From Kitasatospora humi (GTDB lineage Bacteria; Actinomycetota; Actinomycetes; Streptomycetales; Streptomycetaceae): 45,911 nt of DNA. Shown here piece by piece: positions 35,028 through 42,265 of the stretch. A model generated the notes under the pieces. It was not told where the DNA came from. It saw only the letters and a list, made by a program, of their open reading frames with translations, and did not search any database. Each line of letters starts with the position of its first letter. Position 1 is the first letter of the stretch. The DNA is taken from positions 1 to 45,911 of the forward strand of contig NZ_JAJJPA010000048.1 of assembly GCF_020907985.1 (NCBI RefSeq), in the 5' to 3' direction. Both the position numbers and the translations under genes were made by a program.

Positions 35028-36106
35028 CCCAGCCTCCCGAGGACGCAGTCCGCCAGGCGGTGGAGCAGGTCAGGGCAGTGCACTCCCGCAGTCACGCGGA
35101 CAACGGGGAGGGTGTCGGCAACCGCATCGAGCAGTTGGTCCGCCTGGCTCTGCATGTTCGCCGAGTTGGTGGGGCCTGGCGCGAGCCAGGGCTCCAGCCA
35201 GTCCTCGTCGTGCGGTGTGCAGCAGGCGGCGGCCAGCTGCCGGCGAGCGGTGTACCGGTCGAGGAGGTCGGCTCCGGGTGGCTGCTGGTCGTCTGTGAGC
35301 CGAGGCAGGACGACCAACGCGAGTGGGGCGCTCTCCCGTACCGCGACAGCGAAGGCAGCCGCGAACTCGACAGGGGTGAGCGCCACCTTGCCGCCGGCAC
35401 CGAGCTCCTTCGGGACGGCGAGCCGGTGGTCCGCTGCGAGCGCCGGTGGCAGCGCGCCGATGGTGCCGGCGCCGATCCGTACCGACAGCGGCACGCCGAT
35501 CACCCGGTTCGCGTGCTCGGCAATGGCCGCGCGGTCGGCGGCGATCAGATCCGCACCAGCGTGCGCTGCAAGGGCGCTCAGCACGGTTGTCTTCCCGGCG
35601 CCGGAGGTGCCCGCGAGCAGCACGCCGCGATCGCCGACGGCGGCTGCGGCCGCGTGGAAGACCGTCCAGCCGCGATCTTGTGTGCACCGCAGGACGGCTT
35701 CGCGGATGGCGCGCATCAGGTAGCGCTCGCCGCGCTCGGCGCCGGGGCGGAGCAGGATGTGGACGCGTCCGGCCCGGTCTCTGGCGTAGAGGTGGTCTTC
35801 GGCCCGCCCCGCGCCATGGGACGGGCGCCACCAGGTGACGTCGCCGATCTGGGCGAGGTGGTACGGCTCTCCGCGGAACGGAACGACCGTTCGAGACGGC
35901 AACTCGGCCAGGCGCTCCAGCCGGTCGGTGAACAGGCCCGCGTCGTGGCGGACGGTGATCGACGTGGGCGGGTGTTCGCAGTCCCCCACACGATCGAGCG
36001 TGGCGGAGAAGTCCGTCAGGTGAGCGAGCTGGTCGGCCGCGAAAACGCGGTCGACGTCCAGCGTGAAGCGGTGCCCGCCGAAGTGAACTACCTGGAGCCC
36101 CGTCAT
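35024..36106 (-). CDS. HprK-like serine-kinase-type P-loop protein
   Basis: 360 residues. After a ~150-residue N-terminal domain comes FHAAAAAVGDRGVLLAGTSGAGKTT, where GTSGAGKT is the Walker A and the preceding His-containing strand is typical of HPr kinase-like proteins. LIAADRAAI resembles the second metal-binding segment. HprK relatives in peptide clusters phosphorylate small peptides, and others act on small molecules. The start overlaps the FAD-protein stop (ATGA). No HPr or PTS genes are nearby, so it is not a classical carbon-control HprK. Confidence 0.72.
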   Translation of the reverse strand: MTGLQVVHFGGHRFTLDVDRVFAADQLAHLTDFSATLDRVGDCEHPPTSITVRHDAGLFTDRLERLAELPSRTVVPFRGEPYHLAQIGDVTWWRPSHGAGRAEDHLYARDRAGRVHILLRPGAERGERYLMRAIREAVLRCTQDRGWTVFHAAAAAVGDRGVLLAGTSGAGKTTVLSALAAHAGADLIAADRAAIAEHANRVIGVPLSVRIGAGTIGALPPALAADHRLAVPKELGAGGKVALTPVEFAAAFAVAVRESAPLALVVLPRLTDDQQPPGADLLDRYTARRQLAAACCTPHDEDWLEPWLAPGPTNSANMQSQADQLLDAVADTLPVVRVTAGVHCPDLLHRLADCVLGRLG

Positions 36107-37521
36107 GAGCGGCTGCCCACCACGACGGCGCCCGCGTGCTGCGCGGGGACCAGCTCCTCGGCGGTACCCGTGATCAGGCGGTGGGCGACGTCGATGCCCA
36201 TCTTCACGGCGTGGTCCATGTTGCCGATCTCGTAGCGCCAGGTGCCGAAGCGGCCACGGGAGTGGATGCCGTGTGCCTCAAGCCATGGCGTGATCTCGGC
36301 GAGTGCCTGATCGCGCCTCAGCGTCGGTACCGGGTAGGCGTACGGGATGACCTCCACGTGCGCACTGGCCAGCGGTGCTTGCTCGGGCACCAGGCCATGG
36401 CGGCGCAAGGCCTCGTCGCAGGAGCGTGTCAGTGCCTGCGGGTCGAAGGACTGGTCGGCCGGGAACGAGGTCTCCGTCATCCAGGAGCTGTAGGCCGAGA
36501 TGTCGCCGCCATGCACGTTGGCGGGGGCGTACTTGCTGAAGTTGGTGACGCGATAGAACGGCACGTCGGCCTGCGGGAAGTAGAGCCACGAACGCGGGTC
36601 GGTCGTGGGAGTGCGGTAGCCGAGGCCGACCATCGCCACCGTGTTGTGCCGCAGTCGGGCCGCCGCCCTGCGGACCTGGTCCGGCGCGCTCGCCGCGCAG
36701 GCGACGAGCTGGTCGAGCGGCATCGTGGAGACCAGGTGGTCGTAGTCGACGACCTCTCCGCCGGCCAGGACGACACGTCGCTCCCGCACGTCGATCGCCA
36801 CCGCTCTGGCTCGAGTTCGGACCTGGTTGCCGAGCCGGGCGGCCAGTCGCCGCCACACCTCCCCAGTCCCACCGCACGCGGGGAAGCCGAAGGTGGCGTT
36901 CGGGCCCCATGTGCTGTGCGGGCGGCGCGGCCGCAGGGCGGCGGCAAGTACTCCGCCGAGGCTGGCCGGGGCGACGCGCTCCGCGACCCAGGTAGCGCTC
37001 ATCTCTCTGGGCGGCACGGACCAGACCTTCGTGTTGTACGGGCCGAAGAACCGCTCCACCATCGGCGTCCCGTAGGCGGCGTGCAGCCAGGCCCCGAAGT
37101 CGTCCGCGACCTGACCTGCGCTGCCGCGAAGTCGTACCGAGGCGAGCCCGGCCAGGCAGGCGACGGCATCCTGCGGTGGGAGGGTGCCGAGGTGCTGCTG
37201 GAACGGATACGGCACCCACCGGTTGCCGAACCGGACGTAGGACGAGCGGTCGTGGATCAACAGCTCGTCACTGCCGAAGAGTTCGGCCAGCAACCGGTCG
37301 AACTCCCTGAAGTGCGAGAAGACGACGTGCCCGCCGAGGTCCCAGGTGAAGCCTGCCTCGTCGACGACGGAGGAGGCGAGCCCGCCGACGCTGCTGCCGG
37401 CCTCGAGCACCACCCAGTTGCGGTGTTCGAGCTGCCGCAGGGCATTGGCGCATGCCAACCCGCAAGGGCCAGCGCCGAGGACGACGATTCGGTCGTGGGT
37501 AGCGGTCATGGGAAGGGACAT
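36103..37521 (-). CDS. FAD-dependent oxidoreductase, UDP-galactopyranose-mutase/protoporphyrinogen-oxidase-like
   Basis: 472 residues. The N-terminal dinucleotide-binding motif is IVVLGAGPCGLACANAL, with VVLEAGSSVGGLA as the second strand. GFTWDLGGHVVFSHF matches the NAD(P)-binding_8 amine-oxidase group, and WSVPPREMSATWVAERV resembles the UDP-galactopyranose-mutase-like region. The C-terminus has the closing FAD segment near YEIGNMDHAVKMGIDVAHRL. With two glycosyltransferases downstream, a sugar-modifying role is reasonable, but a flavin oxidase acting on another substrate is equally possible. The ATG at 37521 has GGAGAGAGG upstream; an in-frame ATG four codons on is an alternative. Confidence 0.8.
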   Translation of the reverse strand: MSLPMTATHDRIVVLGAGPCGLACANALRQLEHRNWVVLEAGSSVGGLASSVVDEAGFTWDLGGHVVFSHFREFDRLLAELFGSDELLIHDRSSYVRFGNRWVPYPFQQHLGTLPPQDAVACLAGLASVRLRGSAGQVADDFGAWLHAAYGTPMVERFFGPYNTKVWSVPPREMSATWVAERVAPASLGGVLAAALRPRRPHSTWGPNATFGFPACGGTGEVWRRLAARLGNQVRTRARAVAIDVRERRVVLAGGEVVDYDHLVSTMPLDQLVACAASAPDQVRRAAARLRHNTVAMVGLGYRTPTTDPRSWLYFPQADVPFYRVTNFSKYAPANVHGGDISAYSSWMTETSFPADQSFDPQALTRSCDEALRRHGLVPEQAPLASAHVEVIPYAYPVPTLRRDQALAEITPWLEAHGIHSRGRFGTWRYEIGNMDHAVKMGIDVAHRLITGTAEELVPAQHAGAVVVGSRS

Positions 37522-37554
37522 GATCGACCTCTCTCCTGACGGGGTACGGGGGAT

Positions 37555-37597
37555 TCGGTGCGGGTCCGCCGAATTGCGCTCGGCGGACCCGCACCGA
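37555..37597 (-). other. Perfect 18-bp hairpin between mini-gene and operon (attenuator-like)
   Basis: 37555-37572 pairs with 37580-37597 without mismatch around a 7-nt loop. On the minus strand it begins 9 nt after the stop of the polyproline ORF and ends 33 nt before the FAD-protein start. There is no U-tract. It may end most transcripts after the mini-gene and allow partial read-through. Confidence 0.85.
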
Positions 37598-37606
37598 GTT
37601 GTTCAG

Positions 37607-37720
37607 CTACCTACGGCCCGGGAACGGCGGCTCCGGGATCGGAGGCGGCGGGGGCGGAAGAGGTGGCGGCGGCGGAGGCTGCGGGGCCTGCCAGTCGACC
37701 ACTCCGGTGCTGCGCGACAT
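37607..37720 (-). CDS. 37-residue polyproline peptide (leader peptide or precursor candidate)
   Basis: The ATG at 37720 is preceded by GGGAGGAGGTG, one of the strongest ribosome binding sites in the window. The product begins MSRSTGVVDWQAPQ, then has six prolines, Leu, six more prolines, IPEPPF and ends PGRR. Nineteen of 37 residues are proline. Runs of this kind stall ribosomes unless EF-P helps. With the hairpin that follows, the ORF could sense translation speed and attenuate the operon. It could instead be a small precursor modified by the downstream kinase, glycosyltransferase or oxidoreductase enzymes, but it has no Cys and only Ser2, Ser4 and Thr5 as hydroxyl residues. No named family is recognised. 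Confidence 0.65.
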   Translation of the reverse strand: MSRSTGVVDWQAPQPPPPPPLPPPPPPIPEPPFPGRR

Positions 37721-38010
37721 GTAGTTCACCTCCTCCCGCTCATGAGTACCGACGGACGGCTCCAGCAGGAGCCCTGTCCCCGCCACGGCCGGTCACTGAC
37801 CAGCTGGCGGGAGCGTTGCGGGATAAGTGGACGTGATCGGCTCACGATCCGTGCGCTGGCCAGCGCGGCGTCGTGGGCCTGGTAGTAGACGTCTGAGTCC
37901 GAGCAGGGGAGCGACGGGAAGCTGCCCAGGAATCCACGCTGGGGTCAGCACGGCACCGACCGGATCGCGTGACCGACGACGGTGACGCCTCGTCCCGATG
38001 GTCATGTCGC

Positions 38011-38433
38011 TCATGCCGGTCTCGTTCGGGCCGTGACCTGCGCCCATACGACCTTGCCGAAGGGCTTCAGGTCCACGCCCCACCGATCGGACACCCGGTC
38101 GACGAGCGCCATCCCCCGGCCGCGCTCCTCGTTCAGGCCTGCCTGGATGAGGACGGGCAGCGCACAGGAGAAGTCCTGCACGCTCACCTGGACGGTCCGC
38201 CCGTCCCGTGTGAGCCGCACGACGATCCGGGTGCAGCCGGTGTGCCGAACCGCATTGGTGACGAGCTCGCTGACCAGCAGCCTCACGCTGTCGGTGAGTT
38301 CGCGCAGCCCCCAGTCCCGCAGCGTCCCGTCGACCAACCGCCGGGCGTCCCTCACGGTCTCCAACCGGCACGGCATCCTCCGCGCCACCTGGTCGGTCGT
38401 GACCGACGTGGTGAACGTTCCTGCGGTCATCAT
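38011..38433 (-). CDS. HATPase-type anti-sigma-factor-like protein (RsbW family)
   Basis: 140 residues. The GHKL ATPase motifs are visible: LLVSELVTNAVRHTG (N box, with Glu and Asn) and EERGRGMALVDRVSDRWG (G1/G2 region). Such short streptomycete HATPase proteins regulate sigma factors or partner HTH regulators. It is divergent from the HTH/TPR regulator at 38686, a frequent pairing in this group. The start at 38433 gives MMTAGTFTTS; AGGAGG lies a few bases before it. Confidence 0.82.
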   Translation of the reverse strand: MMTAGTFTTSVTTDQVARRMPCRLETVRDARRLVDGTLRDWGLRELTDSVRLLVSELVTNAVRHTGCTRIVVRLTRDGRTVQVSVQDFSCALPVLIQAGLNEERGRGMALVDRVSDRWGVDLKPFGKVVWAQVTARTRPA

Positions 38434-38593
38434 CGCCTCCTCGGGTTAGGTGCTCCGAAGACCCGCGCTGCCGAGTGTCCCGGCACGCGCCCTCGAAGTG
38501 GGGGCCACCGCGCGACTGGTGAACGGGGCAGGCCCGGTATGACGTGGGCTGCCCCCACCACTCGGCCGGTGCGGCCAGTCACTGGAGCGGCAT

Positions 38594-38609
38594 GCAGTTA
38601 GTGAACTGC
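38594..38609. promoter_or_regulatory. Palindrome in the HATPase/HTH divergent region
   Basis: GCAGTT-AGTG-AACTGC is a perfect 6-bp inverted repeat with a 4-bp spacer, about 77 bp before the HTH gene and 160 bp before the HATPase gene. It is a reasonable operator for the HTH regulator; no match to a known consensus. Confidence 0.4.
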
Positions 38610-38685
38610 CGAACCGCTACCAGGAGTACGATGCTGGACACCCAAAGTGGTTTATCCGGTTTAACGTCCCGTCAGGAGGTGGGCG

Positions 38686-40068
38686 TTGGCACCAGGGCGA
38701 GAACCGAACCAGAAGCTGCGGGCAGTCATCACCGAGACCAAGCTCCCGGGTGACGCGATCGCACGCCTGGTCAGAAGGGTGGCGGCTGAGCACGGTGAGG
38801 CGCTGGAGACCAACAAGTCGGGCATCACGCAGTGGAAGAACGGCGTCCAGCCAGCCGGGAACGCCGGCGTCTACCTGGCTGAGGCGCTGAGCCGTGCCCT
38901 CGGAAACCGGGTGGTCACGCTCGAAGAGATCGGCCTGACCGCCCCTGCTACCCGCGCCCCCGACTGGGACGCCGATACCCTGAGTGCGCTGGCCGAACTC
39001 GGGAGATCCGACGTGGACGTGGAACGCAGGCAGGCGCTGGGCACGGCGGTCTATTCGGTGGCCGCCTTATCGCTTCCCGGTGATGACTGGTGGCCTCGGA
39101 TGGCCAACCGCGGCAGCACCCGCGGTGCCACCGCGACCCGACGAGTCGGCCGTGGGGACCTCGCAGCTGTCCGCGAGATGACCACCCTGTTCTCCCAGGT
39201 CGACCAGCGGCGCGGCGGTGGCCACGCCTGGACGTCGGTGGTGCAGTACCTGACCACCGATGTCACCGCCTACCTGCAAGGGAAGTTCACCGACGAGCGG
39301 ATCCGCCGCGAACTCTTCTCGGCGGCCAGCGAACTCGCTTACCTCACCGGTTGGATGGCCTTCGACGGCGGTCGGCACCCAACGGCCCAGAGTTACTTCA
39401 CCGAGGCGGTCAAGCTCGCCGCCGAGGCAGGCGACGCCCCGATGGCCGCCCACGTACTGCGAGCCATGGCCCACCAGGCGATCGACCTCGGCCACCACCA
39501 GCAGGCTCTGAACCTCGCCACCGCATCCGTCGAAGGCGACCGCTACGCCCTCGCCTCGCCGCGCGAACGAGCCCTCCTCGGCGTCGTCCATGCCCGCAGC
39601 CTGGCCGTCTCCGGACGCCGGAACGCCGCCTCCAAGGCGCTGCTGCGGGCCGAAGACGACCTCGCCGCCGCCAACAGCGGCATCGAGGAGCCGGACCGCG
39701 TGTTCTTCTTCGGCGAGGCAAGCCTGGCCCACGAAACCGCCTGCGCCCTGCGGGACATAGGAGATCTGGGCGGCTCCGTGCGGGAGTTCCAGCGCAGCGT
39801 CCGCACCCGCAAAGCGACCGCCTTCACCCGCACCCATGCCGTGACCCTCGGGTACCTCGGGTCCGTACACGCCCAGCTCAACAACATCGAACAGGCCTGC
39901 GCCACCTGGTCGCAGGCCCTCGACGCCATGGACGGCATCCGCTCCGGCCGCACCCGCCAGGCCGCCACCGACATGCGCTCCCTGCTCTCCCCCTACCGAC
40001 GGCGCGGCACCACGACTGCGAGCGAGATCGATGCCCGCGCCGCCGCCTACCTGTCCGAAACCGCCTGA
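38686..40068 (+). CDS. HTH regulator with TPR-like C-terminal domain
   Basis: 460 residues. The N-terminal ~85 residues are an XRE-like HTH (KLPGDAIARLVRRVAAEHG, ITQWKNGVQPAGNAGVYLAE). The rest is helical and TPR-like, with motifs such as AQSYFTEAVKLAAEAGDAP, AHQAIDLGHHQQALNLA, ALRDIGDLGGSVREFQRSV and ACATWSQALDAMDGI. It resembles the streptomycete regulators that pair with small HATPase or DUF397-type partners. The start is TTG, chosen because AGGAGGT lies 5 nt upstream and the HTH begins soon after. It is followed 13 bp later by the TrmO-like gene, so the two are probably co-transcribed. Confidence 0.78.
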   Translation: MAPGREPNQKLRAVITETKLPGDAIARLVRRVAAEHGEALETNKSGITQWKNGVQPAGNAGVYLAEALSRALGNRVVTLEEIGLTAPATRAPDWDADTLSALAELGRSDVDVERRQALGTAVYSVAALSLPGDDWWPRMANRGSTRGATATRRVGRGDLAAVREMTTLFSQVDQRRGGGHAWTSVVQYLTTDVTAYLQGKFTDERIRRELFSAASELAYLTGWMAFDGGRHPTAQSYFTEAVKLAAEAGDAPMAAHVLRAMAHQAIDLGHHQQALNLATASVEGDRYALASPRERALLGVVHARSLAVSGRRNAASKALLRAEDDLAAANSGIEEPDRVFFFGEASLAHETACALRDIGDLGGSVREFQRSVRTRKATAFTRTHAVTLGYLGSVHAQLNNIEQACATWSQALDAMDGIRSGRTRQAATDMRSLLSPYRRRGTTTASEIDARAAAYLSETA

Positions 40069-40081
40069 TGAGGAGTCAGTG

Positions 40082-40573
40082 ATGGCAGACCGTGAGACGT
40101 TCGAGGTCGAGGCCCTCGGCCACGTGGTGGGTGGGCGGACCGAACCCACGGACGACTTCTGGGGCGGCACCCGGGCCATCATCCGGCTCGACGGCTCCCT
40201 CTTCACCCCCGATGCGACCAAGGGCCTCGAAGACTTCTCCCACCTGGAGATCGTCTTCCGCTTCCACCTCACCGACCCCACCGACCTGAACCTCGGCGCC
40301 CGCCGCCCCCGCGACAACCCGGACTGGCCCGAGGTCGGCATCTTCGGCCACCGCAACATGCGCCGGCTGAACTGGCTCGGCGTCTCCCGCTGCCGTCTGC
40401 TCAAGGTCGACGGCCTGGACCTCCACGTCGAAGACCTCGACGCCGTCGACGGCACCCCGGTCCTCGAAGTGAAGCCCTGGTTCAGCGAGATGGGCCCGCG
40501 CGGCGAGCACCGCCAGGCGGAGTGGACCACTGTGATGCTCCGGGACTACTACGCTCCCACAGGCCAGGGCTAA
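40082..40573 (+). CDS. TrmO/TsaA-like SAM-dependent methyltransferase
   Basis: 163 residues. The TsaA/YaeB-type beta-barrel pattern is clear: FEVEALGHVVGG at the start, LEDFSHLEIVFRFHLTD, GIFGHRNMRRLNWLGVSRCRL and VDGTPVLEVKPWF. The Escherichia coli relative N6-methylates t6A37 of tRNA(Thr). This protein is shorter than bacterial TrmO, lacks the C-terminal extension, and departs from the usual R-x-P-x-RPN-x-IG motif (here GHRNMRRLNWLGVS). It may therefore act on another substrate. The ATG at 40082 has GAGGAGT upstream. Confidence 0.75.
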   Translation: MADRETFEVEALGHVVGGRTEPTDDFWGGTRAIIRLDGSLFTPDATKGLEDFSHLEIVFRFHLTDPTDLNLGARRPRDNPDWPEVGIFGHRNMRRLNWLGVSRCRLLKVDGLDLHVEDLDAVDGTPVLEVKPWFSEMGPRGEHRQAEWTTVMLRDYYAPTGQG

Positions 40574-41419
40574 CAACCACCGGTGGGCCGGGGACATCAG
40601 CGTCTCGGTGCCGCCCCAGTACCCGCCTTGGATTGGCGCCTTGCCGATCTCGAGACCGAGAAAGCGAAGCCACTCTAGAATCCGCCCTCCATCGGAGCTG
40701 AGCTACGTCATGCCCAGTCACTGGCGAGGGCGGGTTCACTCCAGCAGGTGCGCACAGCCGTGCGGGGCGGGGGTCCCTGGTCCGTCGGCACGGCTCGCCC
40801 GGGCCGGCCGGTGGCCGACCATCCAACTCTCGTCCGCTTGACCGGGGTTGGGCAGGTTTCGTGGTCGATCAGGGTTGCCCGGGCCGGCCGGTCGAGCGGG
40901 ATGCCACCGGACCGTGCACCCGTGGTTTCCGGCCCGGGTGACGGGTGCTGCCGGCCATCGGCTGGTCCAATCCCACTGGCCGGCAGCGGAGTTGTCCGCA
41001 GACCGGAGCCGCCGGGCACCGTCGCCGCCGCGCAGGCGAGGCCCGCCGCGGCCGAACCGTCGGGCCGACGCCGCCTCCGCGCCCCGGCACGCCCTTGTGG
41101 TGGCACGCCTGCGCAGGGAGGGCGCATGCGCCTCGCGCAGGGCGCGCGCCTCGCCCACATGGCGTACATCGAGCAATCTCGTTCAGCGTTCTGCTCATAC
41201 CCGGCCAGGCACTACGCCCACATCGGTGAATATGCAACAAGAATAGGTAAATCCCTGACGGACCCGAAGAATTCGTGCTTCTCTGCTGCTGAATCCCCAG
41301 CCGGAATCCTTCCTTCCACGGTCGACCGCGTCCTGGATCGCACAGCCACGAACCTCCTCGCCTTCGGCCGAGTCGGACGGCACGGCGGACGCGTACGGAG
41401 CTGAAATGCGGAGACCAGC
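40574..41419. other. 846-bp intergenic stretch without a supported gene
   Basis: Open frames here have poor codon bias and no recognisable domains. The region contains two 16-bp copies of GCCCGGGCCGGCCGGT exactly 80 bp apart (40797-40812 and 40877-40892). A relatively AT-rich patch at 41165-41340 may hold the promoter of the DUF2617 gene. No tRNA or insertion element is visible. Confidence 0.6.
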
Positions 41420-42127
41420 ATGCTCACCACACTGCAGACGTCCTATACCGACACCCGTGCCGGTGACCTGGCCTGGTGCCTCGGCGGCCGACCGCTGCCC
41501 GCCCTGGCGGTGCGCGACCTGCCGCTGCCGGGCCCGGACCGGGCCGCGCCCGGCCCCGGAGCGGCCGAGCCGGCCGGAGCGGAACGCGCCACCGCGGGCG
41601 GCCGGGCCCCGGAGGGCGGCCGGGCGGCCGCAGCCGACGGCAGCCGTGGCGGCAGCGGCGACCGCAGCGGCGGCGGGTCCCTGCAGTTGCGCCTGCTGGG
41701 CGCCTCGCACCAGGTGGTGATCACGGCCGACCCCGGCGAATGCCTGGAGACGGTGGCCTGCCTGCCCGGCCGCCGCACCCCGCTGCCCGCCCGGGTGGCC
41801 GAGCAAGTGGCCGGTTGGGAATACGAGTTCGCAGCCCGCATCGAGGCGCTGCCGCCGCACGTCTTCGCCGCCCGGGCGCAGGAGATCCTGGCCCTGGTGG
41901 ACGAGCATCCGCGGGGGCTGGCCGGCATCTTCCCGGGCGATCCGAGCGCCTTCACCGCCCTGGTCGCCCAGGGCAGCGCGGAGCGGGTGCTCTGGCGCAC
42001 CTGGCACGCCTACCCGCAGGAGGGGCGGCTGGTCTGCACCCGCTCCTCGCTGGTGGTTCGCGGGCTGGGCGCGGGCGCGGCGCGCGCGGGGGCGCGGTGC
42101 GCGATGGCCCGACCGAGTCTGCCCTGA
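41420..42127 (+). CDS. DUF2617 family protein
   Basis: 235 residues. MLTTLQTSYTDTRAGDLAWCL at the start and LQLRLLGASHQVVITAD, then ALPPHVFAARAQEILALVDE and LAGIFPGDPSAFTAL, are the conserved blocks of the actinobacterial DUF2617 family. Between them (about 35-90) is a Gly/Arg/Ala-rich insertion that looks disordered. Function is unknown in the family. The ATG at 41420 has CGGAGA upstream. It precedes the spermidine-synthase-like gene on the same strand with a 138-bp gap. Confidence 0.8.
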   Translation: MLTTLQTSYTDTRAGDLAWCLGGRPLPALAVRDLPLPGPDRAAPGPGAAEPAGAERATAGGRAPEGGRAAAADGSRGGSGDRSGGGSLQLRLLGASHQVVITADPGECLETVACLPGRRTPLPARVAEQVAGWEYEFAARIEALPPHVFAARAQEILALVDEHPRGLAGIFPGDPSAFTALVAQGSAERVLWRTWHAYPQEGRLVCTRSSLVVRGLGAGAARAGARCAMARPSLP

Positions 42128-42253
42128 GGAGCGGTTCACCGGTCGAGCCGAAGAGAGTCGAGGAGAGCCGGACTCGAACACTCTGACTGATCGTCAACTC
42201 AAATCCATGCTCCACCACTCGAAAGGGTGCAACTACCGGCGGCCCGTGTCGCC

Positions 42254-42259
42254 TAGCGT
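42254..42259 (+). promoter_or_regulatory. Candidate -10 box of spermidine-synthase-like gene
   Basis: TAGCGT lies 6 nt before the GTG start with no Shine-Dalgarno site between, fitting leaderless transcription. Confidence 0.35.
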
Positions 42260-42265
42260 TTCTTC

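Noticed and set aside
35024..37720. Lasso-peptide cluster (HprK-like kinase next to a small peptide)
   Set aside because: No leader peptidase, recognition-element or asparagine-synthetase-like cyclase is present, and the peptide lacks a plausible ring acceptor and a C-terminal Ser.
37730..37948. Minus-strand frame with a protein-like piece (SDVYYQAHDAALASARI)
   Set aside because: There is no start codon with a ribosome binding site after the in-frame stop near 37948. It could be a small gene remnant, but the support is one short segment.
40797..40892. 16-bp direct repeats as attachment sites of an integrated element
   Set aside because: They are only 80 bp apart with no integrase or tRNA, and are GC-rich enough to arise by chance.
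40748..41404. Plus-strand open frame of about 218 codons
   Set aside because: The translation is low-complexity Arg/Pro/Gly, then a run with poor codon bias. No supported start and no family resemblance.
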